From positions 1-64,000 of the forward strand of contig NZ_DASUSQ010000166.1 of NCBI RefSeq assembly GCF_036375055.1: a stretch of 64,000 nucleotides of DNA, read 5' to 3'. Within the stretch, counting starts at the first letter, position 1. Each line of letters opens with the position of its first letter. Made by a program: the position numbers and the translations under genes. Positions 8,347-18,200 of the stretch are shown here, one piece after another. The notes beneath the pieces are model-generated. The model did no database searches. It was not told the DNA's origin and saw only the letters and a program-made list of their open reading frames with translations. Origin of the DNA: Umezawaea sp036375055. GTDB taxonomy: Bacteria; Actinomycetota; Actinomycetes; Mycobacteriales; Pseudonocardiaceae.

Positions 8347-9584
8347 GCGGTGACCACCTTCCCGTCGGGCAGCACGGCCCGGTGCTCGACCCGGTCACGG
8401 GGCACGAACGCGGCCCGGTACACGCCGAACGGCGTGCCGTCCGACGGCGGCGCGGTGACGTGGAAGCCGGGGTAGGACCCGAGCGCGAGCTCGACGGCCG
8501 TGCGGGAGAACGCCTTGGCGCGCTTCGGGTCCGGGGTCTTGATGGTCACGTGCAGCAGCGCGCTGGCCGTCTCCTCGGTGTCCGCGTCCTCCCGGTCGGT
8601 GCGGGCCAGCGTCCACGTCAGACCGTCCGGGCCGAGCGCGCCCTCCAGCTGCCGCCGCACGAGGTCGGCCTTCGCCTCGACGTCCAGTCCGCTGAGGACG
8701 AACGTGGTGCCGTTGCGGAAACCGCCGATGCTGTTCAGGCACACCTTCAGCGTGTCCGGCGGTGGGCTGCCGCGCACCCCGGAGATCCGCACGCCACGCG
8801 CGTGCGGTTCCAGGGCGATGGTGTCGAAGTGGCTGACGACGTCCGGTCCGGGGTAGGCGGGGTCGCCGATCTCGTAGAGGAGCTGGGCCGTGACGGTGTC
8901 GACCGTGACCGCTCCCCCGGTGCCGTCGTGCTTGGTGATCACCGACGAGCCGTCGGCGTGCACCTCGGCGATCGGGAAGCCCGGCCGGTCGACGTCGATC
9001 GAGGTGAAGAACGAGTAGTTGCCGCCGGTCGCCTGGGTGCCGCACTCCAGCACGTGGCCCGCGACCGTCGCGCCGGCCAGCGCGTCCCAGTCGTCGCGCG
9101 CCCAGCCGAAGTGGGCCGCGGCCGGGCCGACCACGAGAGAGGCGTCGGTGACCCGGCCGGTCACCACGACGTCCGCGCCCGCCCGCACGCACTCGGCGAT
9201 GCCCCACGCACCCAGGTAGGCGTTGGCGGTCAACGACTCCGGGAAGTCGGCCCGCAGGTCGTCGCCGGTGACGACGCCGATCTTCGCGCCCACCCCCAGC
9301 TCGTCGATGGCGGCGGCCAGCCCCAGCGGGTTCAGGCCGCCCGCGTTGGCGACGACCGTGACGCCGCGCTCGACGGCGAGACCGAGGCAGTCCTCCATCT
9401 GGCGCAGGAACGTCCTGGCGTAGCCCAGGTTCGCGTCCCTCATCCGGTCGCGGCCGAGGATGAGCATGGTCAGCTCGGCGAGGTAGTCGCCGGTGAGCAC
9501 GTCGAGGTCGCCGCCCTCCAGCATCTCCCGCACGGCGCTGAGCCGGTCGCCGTAGAAGCCGGAGGCGTTGCCGATCCTGATCAC
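8343..9584 (-). CDS. atuA: AtuA-family acyclic terpene utilisation protein (DUF1446)
   Basis: A 413-residue protein of the AtuA/DUF1446 family. Typical segments are IRIGNASGFYGDRLSA at the start, GDYLAELTMLILGR, VVANAGGLNPLG, GADVVVTGRVTDASL and GGNYSFF. Family members are required for growth on acyclic terpenes such as citronellol in Pseudomonas, and related genes sit in leucine/isovalerate clusters. The GTG at 9584 overlaps the upstream stop as GTGA and begins exactly at the conserved N-terminus; the frame is open further upstream but only as the shadow of the neighbouring gene. The symbol is by family; the substrate in this organism is unproven. Confidence 0.88.
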   Translation of the reverse strand: MIRIGNASGFYGDRLSAVREMLEGGDLDVLTGDYLAELTMLILGRDRMRDANLGYARTFLRQMEDCLGLAVERGVTVVANAGGLNPLGLAAAIDELGVGAKIGVVTGDDLRADFPESLTANAYLGAWGIAECVRAGADVVVTGRVTDASLVVGPAAAHFGWARDDWDALAGATVAGHVLECGTQATGGNYSFFTSIDVDRPGFPIAEVHADGSSVITKHDGTGGAVTVDTVTAQLLYEIGDPAYPGPDVVSHFDTIALEPHARGVRISGVRGSPPPDTLKVCLNSIGGFRNGTTFVLSGLDVEAKADLVRRQLEGALGPDGLTWTLARTDREDADTEETASALLHVTIKTPDPKRAKAFSRTAVELALGSYPGFHVTAPPSDGTPFGVYRAAFVPRDRVEHRAVLPDGKVVTA

Positions 9585-10336
9585 GACCGCGCCCTCCCCC
9601 CACCGGGAGGCCCCGCGAACGCCTGGGCGATCGGCAGCCACTCCCGCGCCACCGGACCGACGGCCGTCACGTCCAGGTCGTCGCGGTGGCGGCGCTGGGT
9701 GACCAGCAGGCAGAAGTCCAGCGCCTGCCCCGTGACGCGGTTCTCCGCGTCCTCGGGGCCCCACGTCCACACGCCCCCGCCGGGTGCCGCCAGCTCGACC
9801 CGCACCGGGTCGGTGGGCGGCGCGAGGTTGTTCACCAGGAAGGCGAACGCGACCGTGCGGGCGCCGATGTGCGCCACGTGCCGCAGCCGGTCGGACGGCG
9901 CGCGGACCACGCCGAGCGCGTCGGCGACGTCCTGCCCGTGCGCCCACGTCTCCATCAGCCGGGCCGTCGCCATCGACGTCGCGCTCATCCGGGGGCCGAA
10001 CCACACCAGCTTCTCGCCCGCGGGCACCTCGGCCAGCGCGGCGGACAGCTCGTCGCGGCCCGTTCGCCAGTGCGCCAGCAGGTCCGGGCGCTCCGCGCCC
10101 TCGGCGGCGGCCCGGTCCACCGTGCGCTCGTCGTACCCGGCCAGCCCGGCGGTGAACGCGTCGGGGTCGCGCACGGCCAGCAGCGACGCCCGGTCCGTCC
10201 ACGCGAGGTGGGCGACCTGGTGGGCGATCGTCCAGCCCTCGGCCGGTGTCGGCACCGACCAGTCGTCCAGCGGGGCGACCAGGTCGTCCAGCTCACCGCT
10301 CTCGACGCGGAGGTCGTGGAGCACGTCCATGATCAC
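9581..10336 (-). CDS. TIGR03084-type protein (mycothiol maleylpyruvate isomerase/DinB fold)
   Basis: A 251-residue protein with a DinB-like four-helix N-terminal domain: GWTIAHQVAHLAWTD holds one metal-ligand-like His and METWAHGQDVADAL another. This is followed by a C-terminal domain ending FCLLVTQRRHRDDLDVTAVG. The arrangement matches the actinobacterial TIGR03084 family, distantly related to mycothiol-dependent maleylpyruvate isomerase. Its reaction is unknown. Its place between the TetR gene and atuA suggests a step in the same acyl-CoA pathway. The GTG at 10336, eight bases after GAGGAG, is preferred over the ATG two codons later. Confidence 0.82.
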   Translation of the reverse strand: MIMDVLHDLRVESGELDDLVAPLDDWSVPTPAEGWTIAHQVAHLAWTDRASLLAVRDPDAFTAGLAGYDERTVDRAAAEGAERPDLLAHWRTGRDELSAALAEVPAGEKLVWFGPRMSATSMATARLMETWAHGQDVADALGVVRAPSDRLRHVAHIGARTVAFAFLVNNLAPPTDPVRVELAAPGGGVWTWGPEDAENRVTGQALDFCLLVTQRRHRDDLDVTAVGPVAREWLPIAQAFAGPPGGGRARS

Positions 10337-10338
10337 GT

Positions 10339-10935
10339 TCAGCTCTCCTCAAGGGCGGCTTCGAGCATCGTCGCCCAGTGCCGGACGATGCCCTCACGGC
10401 GTTTGCGGTCGTCCGCGAGCTGGTTGGCCAGCGCCAGGCCGCGGACCAGGTCGAGGGTGATCTGCACGGCCTCGCGGACACCGGGCCGCGACTCGTCGAG
10501 GCCCAGCAGCTCCACCGCGAGCCGGTGCGTCTCGCGGCCGATCCTGGCCTGGAGCGGCAGCACGATCGTCTTCAGCTCCGGGTCGGTGCGCGCGGCGACC
10601 CACAGCTCCAGCGCGGCGGAGAACAGGTCGCTCGCGTAGAAGTCGGCGATCAGGCCGACCACCGCGACCGGGGCTCGGCCGACACCGATCGCGCGGGCCT
10701 TGAGCTGCTGCACGCTCTCCGCGCCGAGGTGCTCGACGGCCGCGGCGACCAGCTCGCCCCTGGTGCGGAAGTGGTGGAGCTGCGCGCCGCGGGACACGCC
10801 CGCGCGCTCGGCGACCAGGATCGTCGTGGTGCGCGACCAGCCCCGCTCGACCAGGCAGTCGACCGTGGCCTCCATGAGCTTGCGCCTGGTCTCCCGGCTG
10901 CGATCGGCCTGCCGCTGCCTCGCCTCGACCACCAT
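10339..10935 (-). CDS. TetR-family repressor, first gene of the acyl-CoA operon
   Basis: A 198-residue TetR regulator. The N-terminal HTH runs from about residue 17 to 62 (RRKLMEATVDCLVERGW, then AERAGVSRGAQLHHFRTRGEL); the C-terminal helices form the ligand pocket. It is co-transcribed with the catabolic genes, and the perfect inverted repeat at 10952-10989, only 17 bases upstream of its ATG, is the obvious operator. This suggests autorepression relieved by an acyl-CoA intermediate (inference). If the promoter-like pair described with the operator is real, the mRNA would be nearly leaderless, which fits the absence of a clear Shine-Dalgarno. Confidence 0.9.
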   Translation of the reverse strand: MVVEARQRQADRSRETRRKLMEATVDCLVERGWSRTTTILVAERAGVSRGAQLHHFRTRGELVAAAVEHLGAESVQQLKARAIGVGRAPVAVVGLIADFYASDLFSAALELWVAARTDPELKTIVLPLQARIGRETHRLAVELLGLDESRPGVREAVQITLDLVRGLALANQLADDRKRREGIVRHWATMLEAALEES

Positions 10936-10951
10936 GCCGCCGAGTCTGGCG

Positions 10952-10989
10952 GCCCACTAACAAACAGTCAAGCCTGATTGTTAGTGGGC
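10952..10989 (-). promoter_or_regulatory. Inverted-repeat operator overlapping the TetR-operon promoter
   Basis: Perfect 12-base arms GCCCACTAACAA (10952-10963) and TTGTTAGTGGGC (10978-10989) flank a 14-base spacer. On the minus strand, TTGACT (10966-10971) lies in the spacer, and a weak -10-like CAGACT lies 17 bases downstream (10943-10948), placing transcription start next to the ATG. A repressor bound here would cover the -35 box. The palindrome is clear; the promoter assignment is weaker. Confidence 0.72.
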
Positions 10990-11201
10990 ACTCCGCGCCG
11001 GGGTGGTCCGTCCGCGACGAGGGGTGCGGACCCCCGCAGGTCGTGCGGATCCCCGCAGGTGGGCCGGTGGCGTAAGGAGGTAGCGACTGACCCGACCGTA
11101 CGCACTTCGGTGAATTCTCGATGCGCCCCCTTTCGCTCACCGTGATCGACCGCTAACTCTTGGACGCCGTTCCCCCCTGCCCGGTGATCTACGGAGAACC
11201 A

Positions 11202-12005
11202 ATGCGAGCGTTCCGCGCCATCGTCTTGTCAACCCTGGCCGCCCTGTCCCTGCTGGTGGGAACCACGTCCGCCGCGTCGGCCGCCCCCGCCGCGATCGGC
11301 AAGTACGTGGCACTCGGGGACTCCTACGCCGTCGGCGTGGGAACGTACGGTTACGACGACCCCAACGACCCGTGTCGCCGGGGGCCGTTCGCCTACCCCC
11401 GGCTCTGGGCCGCGGCCCACCCCTCGACCGCGTTCGTCGAGGCGTCGTGCTCCGGCGCCGAGACCGCCGACGTGCTCACCTCGCAACTCCCGCTCGTCAC
11501 GCCGGACACCTCGCTGGTGACGATCCAGGTCGGCGGCAACGACGCCGGCTTCGTCGACGTGCTCGTCGGCTGCACGTTCGGGTCCGACGCGGACTGCGTC
11601 GCCCGCACCCAGGCCGCGAGCCAGGTCGTGCGCACGACCGTCGCGCCCGCCCTCCAGAAGACCTACGCCGCCGTGCGGGCCAACGCCCCCTCGGCACGCG
11701 TCGTCGTCATCGGCTACCCGCGCATCTACAAGCCGGGCGGCACGTGCTTCGGCCAGTTGAGCGCACCCAAGCAGGCCGCGATCAACGCCTCGGCCGACGT
11801 GCTGGCGAGCGTGACGGCGGCGCAGGCCTCCGCCGCGGGCTTCACGTTCCTCGACGCCCGGGCGACGTTCAGCGGTCACGAGATCTGCACGTCCGACTGG
11901 TACCTGACCGCGCTCGAAATCTTCAAGCTCAACGAGTCCTTCCACCCGAACAAAAAGGGTCACCAGCTCGGGTACTTCGCACCCCTGAACGCCATTACCG
12001 GCTAA
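11202..12005 (+). CDS. Secreted SGNH/GDSL esterase-lipase
   Basis: A 267-residue extracellular hydrolase. A signal peptide (about residues 1-29, cleavage after ASA) is followed by an SGNH fold. Block I is YVALGDSYAVG with nucleophile S41, the Asn block is VGGNDAGF, and the C-terminal Ser-Phe-His segment is SFHPNKKGHQLG, supplying the catalytic His. It resembles Streptomyces lipase/esterase of the SGNH type, which usually has disulfides; several Cys are present. An earlier in-frame TTG at 11160 would put 14 extra residues before the signal peptide, so the ATG at 11202 after CGGAGA was chosen. It is monocistronic, with a terminator directly downstream. Confidence 0.92.
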   Translation: MRAFRAIVLSTLAALSLLVGTTSAASAAPAAIGKYVALGDSYAVGVGTYGYDDPNDPCRRGPFAYPRLWAAAHPSTAFVEASCSGAETADVLTSQLPLVTPDTSLVTIQVGGNDAGFVDVLVGCTFGSDADCVARTQAASQVVRTTVAPALQKTYAAVRANAPSARVVVIGYPRIYKPGGTCFGQLSAPKQAAINASADVLASVTAAQASAAGFTFLDARATFSGHEICTSDWYLTALEIFKLNESFHPNKKGHQLGYFAPLNAITG

Positions 12006-12020
12006 TCCGTCCGGCCACGA

Positions 12021-12054
12021 AATACCCCTTGGACCATTGTGTCCGAGGGGTATT
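12021..12054 (+). terminator. Hairpin terminator after the SGNH esterase gene
   Basis: AATACCCCT (12021-12029) pairs with AGGGGTATT (12046-12054), with an inner GGAC/GTCC pair. There is no long T tract, so it is a hairpin-type terminator. It separates the esterase gene from the PKS operon promoter. Confidence 0.7.
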
Positions 12055-12194
12055 CGCCATGCTCCGACCAGGACGTGACGATCACGCGTCCAATTCGTGT
12101 CAAACAGACAAAACACCAGTTCAAGCCACCTATCGTGTTACGGGAAGAGAATTAACATGTGAGCGGGATTGCAAGTTTTCAGGCCGCAAACGCA

Positions 12195-12224
12195 TTGACC
12201 TGAACGAACCGGACCGCTTAACTC
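12195..12224 (+). promoter_or_regulatory. Putative promoter of the PKS operon
   Basis: TTGACC (12195-12200), then a 17- or 18-base spacer and TTAACT/TAACTC (12218-12224), about 45 bases before the PKS start. A small CACTC-TTTC-GAGTG hairpin (12239-12252) lies in the predicted leader. The surrounding 12060-12260 is noticeably AT-richer than the genes and contains no other open frame of note. Confidence 0.5.
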
Positions 12225-12266
12225 CGAGTAGTCCCTGTCACTCTTTCGAGTGTTACTGGAGTGAGA

Positions 12267-15200
12267 ATGCGCGGGTTGATACACGGAAGCGGCACGGACG
12301 ATCTGGTGATCGCGCTGAACCCGTTCTCGGCGACCTCCCCGAGGATGACGGCCGCCGCGGCGCGCGCCGGGGCGCTCGGTGTGCTGGACCTCGGCGCGGG
12401 TGACCGGAAGGCCCGGTCGGCGCTCGCCAGGACCGCCAGGTGGGCCGGTGGGGCGTTCGGCGTGCGGTTCACCGCCGGCTGCCCGCTGCGGGCCCCCGAC
12501 CTGCCCGAGCAGGTGACCACGGCCGTGCTGGCGCTCGACGCCGACCTGGTCCCCGCCGACCTGCCCGGCCTGCGGGTGCTGGTCGAGGTGACCTCGCGGG
12601 AGCAGGCCCACGACGCCGTCCTGGCCGGTGCGCACGGCGTCATCGCCCGCGGCTGCGAGAGCGGTGGCCGCGTCGGCGACCTGGCGACCTTCGTCCTGCT
12701 GCAACAGCTCCTGGCCGACCTGGACGTGCCGGTGTGGGCCGCGGGCGGCATCGGGCCGAACACGGCCGCCGCCGCGGTGGCCGGTGGCGCCGCGGGCGTC
12801 GTGCTGGACGTCGGGCTCGCGCTGCTCGCCGAGTCGGAGCTGCCCGCCGACGTGACCGGTCCGCTGGCCACGATGGACGGTTCCGAGACGACCGTCGTGC
12901 ACGGGCACCGCGTGCTGCTCCGCAGGGGCCCCGGAGCCCAGGCCCCGCCGGACCTCGCCGCGCTGTCGGGTCCGCTCGACGGCCGCTTCCCGCCCGTCGG
13001 GCAGGACGGCTTCCTCGCCGCCGTCTTCCGCGACCGCTGGGGCACCGTCGGCGCGGCGGTCCGCGGCGTGCGCGACGCCGTGGTCTCCGCGCTCGCCGAC
13101 GGCGCCGCCGCGCTCGGCCCCGACTCCCCCGGCGCGCGCTCGCTGGGCACCGCCCTGCCGATCGCGCAGGGCCCGATGACCAGGGTCAGCGACCAGCCCG
13201 CGTTCGCCTCGGCCGTGGCCGACGGCGGTGGCCTGCCGTTCATCGCGCTGGCGCTGTCGACCGGCGAGCAGACCCGCGAGGTGCTGACCAGGACGCGCGA
13301 CCAGCTCGGCGGCTCCCCCTGGGGCGTCGGCGTCCTCGGTTTCGCCGCCGAGGACGTCAAGAACGCCCAGCTCGACGTGATCCGCGAACTGCGGCCGACG
13401 CACGCGATCATCGCGGGCGGCCGTCCGGCGCAGGCGGCGGCGCTGGACGAGGTCGGCGTCACCACGTTCCTGCACGTGCCGTCGCCCGGTCTGCTGCGGC
13501 AGTTCCTCGCGGCCGGGGCGCGGCGGTTCGTGTTCGAGGGAGCCGAGTGCGGCGGGCACGTGGGGCCGCGCAACAGCTTCCCGCTCTGGGAGGCGCAGCT
13601 GGCCGTGCTCGCCGAGCACCCCGCCGACGACGTCCACGTGCTGTTCGCGGGCGGCATCCACGACGAGCGGTCGGCCGCGATGGTGGCCGCGCTCGCCGCA
13701 CCGCTGACCAGCCGCGGCGGCTCGATCGGCGTGCTGATGGGCACGGCGTACCTGTTCACCGAGGAGGCCGTGCGGGCCGGGGCCGTCCAGCCGCTGTTCC
13801 AGCGGCAGGTCGTGGCCGCCGAGCGGACCGAGCTGCTGGAGACCGCGCCCGGCCACGCGACCCGGTGCGTCAGCAGCCCGTTCACCGACGAGTACGCCGC
13901 CGTGAAGCAGGAGCTGCGCGACCGCGCCGTGCCCGACCGCGAGGCGTGGGAGCGGCTGGAGCGGCTCAACGTCGGCAGGCTCCGCCTGGCCAGCAAGGGG
14001 ATCGAGCGGATCGGCGACGTGCTGTCCGAAGTGGACGAGGCACGCCAGCTCGACGAGGGCATGTTCATGGCCGGTGACGTGGCCGTGCTGCGGTCCGAGG
14101 TCACGACGATCGCCGCGCTGCACGAGAGCGTCACCGGCGGGGCGGCGTCGTTCGCCGCGCTGCGGGCCGCCGAACTCGGCCTGGTGGCACCGGGGCTGGA
14201 CCTGCCCGTGCCCGAGCCGCTGGACATCGCGGTCGTCGGCATGGCCTGCATGTTCCCGCAGGCTCCCGACCTGCCGTCGTTCTGGGCGAACGTGCTGTCC
14301 GGCGCGGACGCCGTGACCGAGGTCCCCGCCGTCCGCTGGGACCCGGCCGTCTACTACTCCCCCGACGGCGACGGCGACCGCACCCCGTCGCGCTGGGGCG
14401 GGTTCCTGCCCGAGATCCCGTTCGACCCGTTGAAGTACGGCATCCCGCCGACGTCGCTGGCGAGCATCGAGCCGGTGCAGCTGCTGGCGCTGGAGGCGGC
14501 GTCGCGGGCGCTGGCCGACGCCGGGTACGCCGACCGGCCGTTCGACCGGTCCCGCACGTCCGTGGTGTTCGGCGCGGAGGCGGGCAGCGACCTGTCCAAC
14601 GCCATGACCCTGCGCACGGTGCTGCCGAGCTACTTCGGCGACGTGCCCGCGGGTCTGCGCGACCAGCTCCCGACGCTGACCGAGGACTCGTTCCCCGGTG
14701 TGCTCGCCAACGTGATCGCGGGCCGGATCGCCAACCGGCTCGACCTCGGCGGCGCCAACTACACCGTGGACGCGGCCTGCGCGTCGTCGCTGGCGGCGGT
14801 GGACGTGGCCTGCAAGGAACTCACGAGCGGCACCAGCGACGTCGTGCTGTGCGGTGGCGCTGACCTGCACAACGGCATCAACGACTACCTGCTCTTCTCC
14901 TCGGTGCACGCGCTGTCGCCGACCGGCCGCTGCGCCACGTTCGACAGCTCGGCCGACGGCATCGCGCTCGGCGAGGGCGTGGCGTGCGTGGTGCTCAAGC
15001 GCCTCGCCGACGCCGAACGCGACGGCGACCGGGTCTACGCGGTGATCAAGGGCGTCGGCAGCGCGAGCGACGGCCGGTCGCTCGGCCTCACCGCTCCCCG
15101 GCCGGAGGGCCAGCGCAACGCCCTGGAGCGGGCCTACCGCAACGCGGGCATCTCGCCGTCCGAGGTCGGGCTGGTCGAGGCGCACGGCACCGGGACGGTC

Positions 15201-18200
15201 GTCGGCGACCGCACCGAGCTGGCCACGCTCACCGACGTGTTCGTCGAGGCGGGCGCGGGTGTCGGCGGCTGCGCCGTCGGCTCGGTCAAGTCGCAGATCG
15301 GCCACACCAAGTGCGCCGCCGGGCTCGCCGGACTGATCAAGACCTCGTTGGCGCTGCACACGGGCGTCCAGCCACCGACGCTGCACGTGAGCAGGCCGAA
15401 CTCCGCGTGGGTCGCGGACACCAGCCCGTTCACCTTCCACGCCGCGCCGAGGCCGTGGGCGGCCGAGCCCGCCGACCGGGTCGCCGGGGTGAGCGCGTTC
15501 GGGTTCGGCGGCACGAACTTCCACGTGGTGCTGCGCGGCCACGACGGCGCTCCGCCGCCCGCGCACGGGCTGGACGAGTGGCCCGCCGAGCTGTTCACGT
15601 TCCGCGGCGAGGGCGCGGTGCGGGCCGCCGAGGAGCTGCTGGAACTGGTCGACGCGGGCGGGTGGCGGCTGCGCGACTACGCGGCGAGCGCCGCCGCGCG
15701 CGCGGACCTGGCAGGCGGCGAGGTGCGGTTCGCGGTCGTGGCGTCCGATGTGGACGACCTGGCCGGGAAGCTGCGCCGGGCGCTCGCGGGCGAGGACGCG
15801 CCGTCCGAGGGGATCTTCCAGGCCTCCGGCGTGTCCGGCGAGGTCGCGTTCCTGTTCCCCGGTCAGGGCAGCCAGCGGCCCGGCATGTTCGCCGAGCTGT
15901 TCGTCGCGTTCCCGGAGTTGCAGCGGCACCTCCAGGTCGGCGCTCGGTGGGCCGACGTCCTGCACCCGCCGACGGCGTTCGACGCCGAGGAGCGGGCGGC
16001 GCAGCAGGCCAGGCTGACCGACACCAGGGTCGCCCAGCCCGCGCTGGGGATCGTCGGACTGGCCGCGCACGACCTGCTGGCGATGGCGGGCGTCGAGCCG
16101 GACATGCTGGCGGGCCACAGCTTCGGCGAGCTCGTCGCGCTGGCCGCGGCGGGCGCGCTGCCCGCGGAATCCCTGCTCGCGCTGAGCGCCGCGAGAGCTG
16201 AATCGATCCTCGCCGCGACCGGCGCCGATCCGGGCGCGATGGCGGCCGTGACCGCGCCCGCCGCGGACTTCGAGGCGCTGCTGCCCCCGTCGGTCGTGGT
16301 GGCCAACCACAACTCGCCCGCGCAGACCGTGGTCTCCGGTCCGACCGCCGACGTCGAGGCGGCGGTGGAGTCGTTGCGCGCGAACGGGTTCAGCGCCAAG
16401 CGGATCAAGGTCGCGTGCGCGTTCCACAGCCCGCTGGTCGCCTCGGCCGGCGAGGCGTTCGCCGAGGCGCTGACCGACGTGCGCGCGCCGGAGCTGCCGG
16501 TGTGGTCGAACCGGACCGCGGCGGTCTACCCCGAGGACGTGCGCGCGGAACTGGCCGCGCAGATCGGGTCGCCGGTGCGGTTCGCCGACCAGGTCGAGGC
16601 CATGTACGCCCACGGGGCGCGGGTGTTCGTGGAGGCCGGGCCGGGGTCGGTGCTGTCCGGCCTGGTGTCCGCGACCCTCGGCGACCGGCCGCACCGGACC
16701 GTCGGTCTGGAGTCGCACGGGCAGGGCCTGCGCGGTTTCCTCTGCGCGCTCGCGCGGCTCGCCGTGGCGGGCGTCGCCCCGCGCACCTCGTGGCTGCACC
16801 GCGGACGCGACTCGGTCGACGCCTCCGCGCCCCGCACGACCCGTCCGGCGGGCTGGACCGTCGACGGCCACCTCGTCCGCACGGCCGCGGGCGTCATCCC
16901 GACGGGCGCGCTGCGTCCGGCCGAACGCGTTCAGGAGATCCCCATGGCGGCCCACGGCGGCGGCGGTTCCGACGAGGCGCTGATCGCGGAGTTCCTCCGC
17001 GGCAGCCGCGAGATGATCGCCGCGCAGCGGGACGTCCTCCTCGGCTACCTCGGCGCGTCCGACCGGGTTCCGGTCCAGCGCGCTCCCCAGCCGCAGCCGG
17101 TCGTGCTCCAGCCCGTCGTCGTCGAGCACGCCCCGGTGGCCGTCGCCCCGACGAGCGTCCTGGAGTCGGTGCTGGCGATCATCGCGGAGCGCACGGGCTA
17201 CCCGATCGACATGATCGAGCCGGACCTGGACCTGGAGGCCGACCTCAGCGTCGACTCCATCAAGCGCACCGAGATCGCAGGCGAACTCGCCATCCGACTC
17301 GGCGTCACCGCCGACCTCGACCAGCTCTCCCGAGCCCGCACCGCCGCCGCCATCACCGCACTGCTGGGCGGAGGCGGAGCGCCCGCGCCGAAGGCGGTCG
17401 CGCCCGCCGGGGCCGAGGCGGTGGTGATCGCCCCGCGGCGGCTGGTGATGACGGAGTTCGCTCTGCCGGCGGCGGTCGCTCCGGAGTCGTTGGCGGGACA
17501 GCGGTTCCTGCTCGTCGGTGACGGCGGGGAACTCGCCGCGACGCTGGTGGGCCTCGGCGCCGAGGTCACCCGCGACCCGGCCGAGCGGGTCGACGGCGTC
17601 TTCCACCTCGACCGCGACACCGAACTGCCGGAGGCGTTCCCGCTGCTGCGGGACCTGCTGGCGGGCGGTCCTCGCCACCTGGTCGTCGTGGGCGGCGGTG
17701 ACGGGCTGCGCGGGTTCACCCGCAGCGCGGCCAGGGAGTACCCGGACACGGCGGTGAAGGTGGTGGAGTTCGACGGCGAGGTCCTGCCGGACGCGCTGGT
17801 CGCCGAACTCGGCGCCACCGACGGCGAGGCCGTCGTGCGGATCACCGACGCGGGCCGGGTCGGGCTGCGGATGGTCGAGACCGACCTGGGGCTGCTCGGC
17901 AGCTCCGGCGCGGGCCCGGCGGGCGACGGTGCCGCCGAGGCGCTGGCCATCGGGCTGGACCGCGACTCCGTGGTGCTGCTGGTGGGGGGCGCGAAGGGCA
18001 TCACGGCCCGGTTCGCGGCCACGCTGGCGAGCGCGAGCCGGTGCCGGATCGAGCTGGTGGGCCGCACGGCGCCGCCTGCCGAGGACGAGCCGCCCGCCAT
18101 CGCCGCGGCGGCCGACCCCGCCGCCCTGCGCGCCGCGCTGATCGCGGGCGGACTGCGGGTCCCGGCCGAGATCGAACGGGAGATCGGGCGGATCGAGGCC

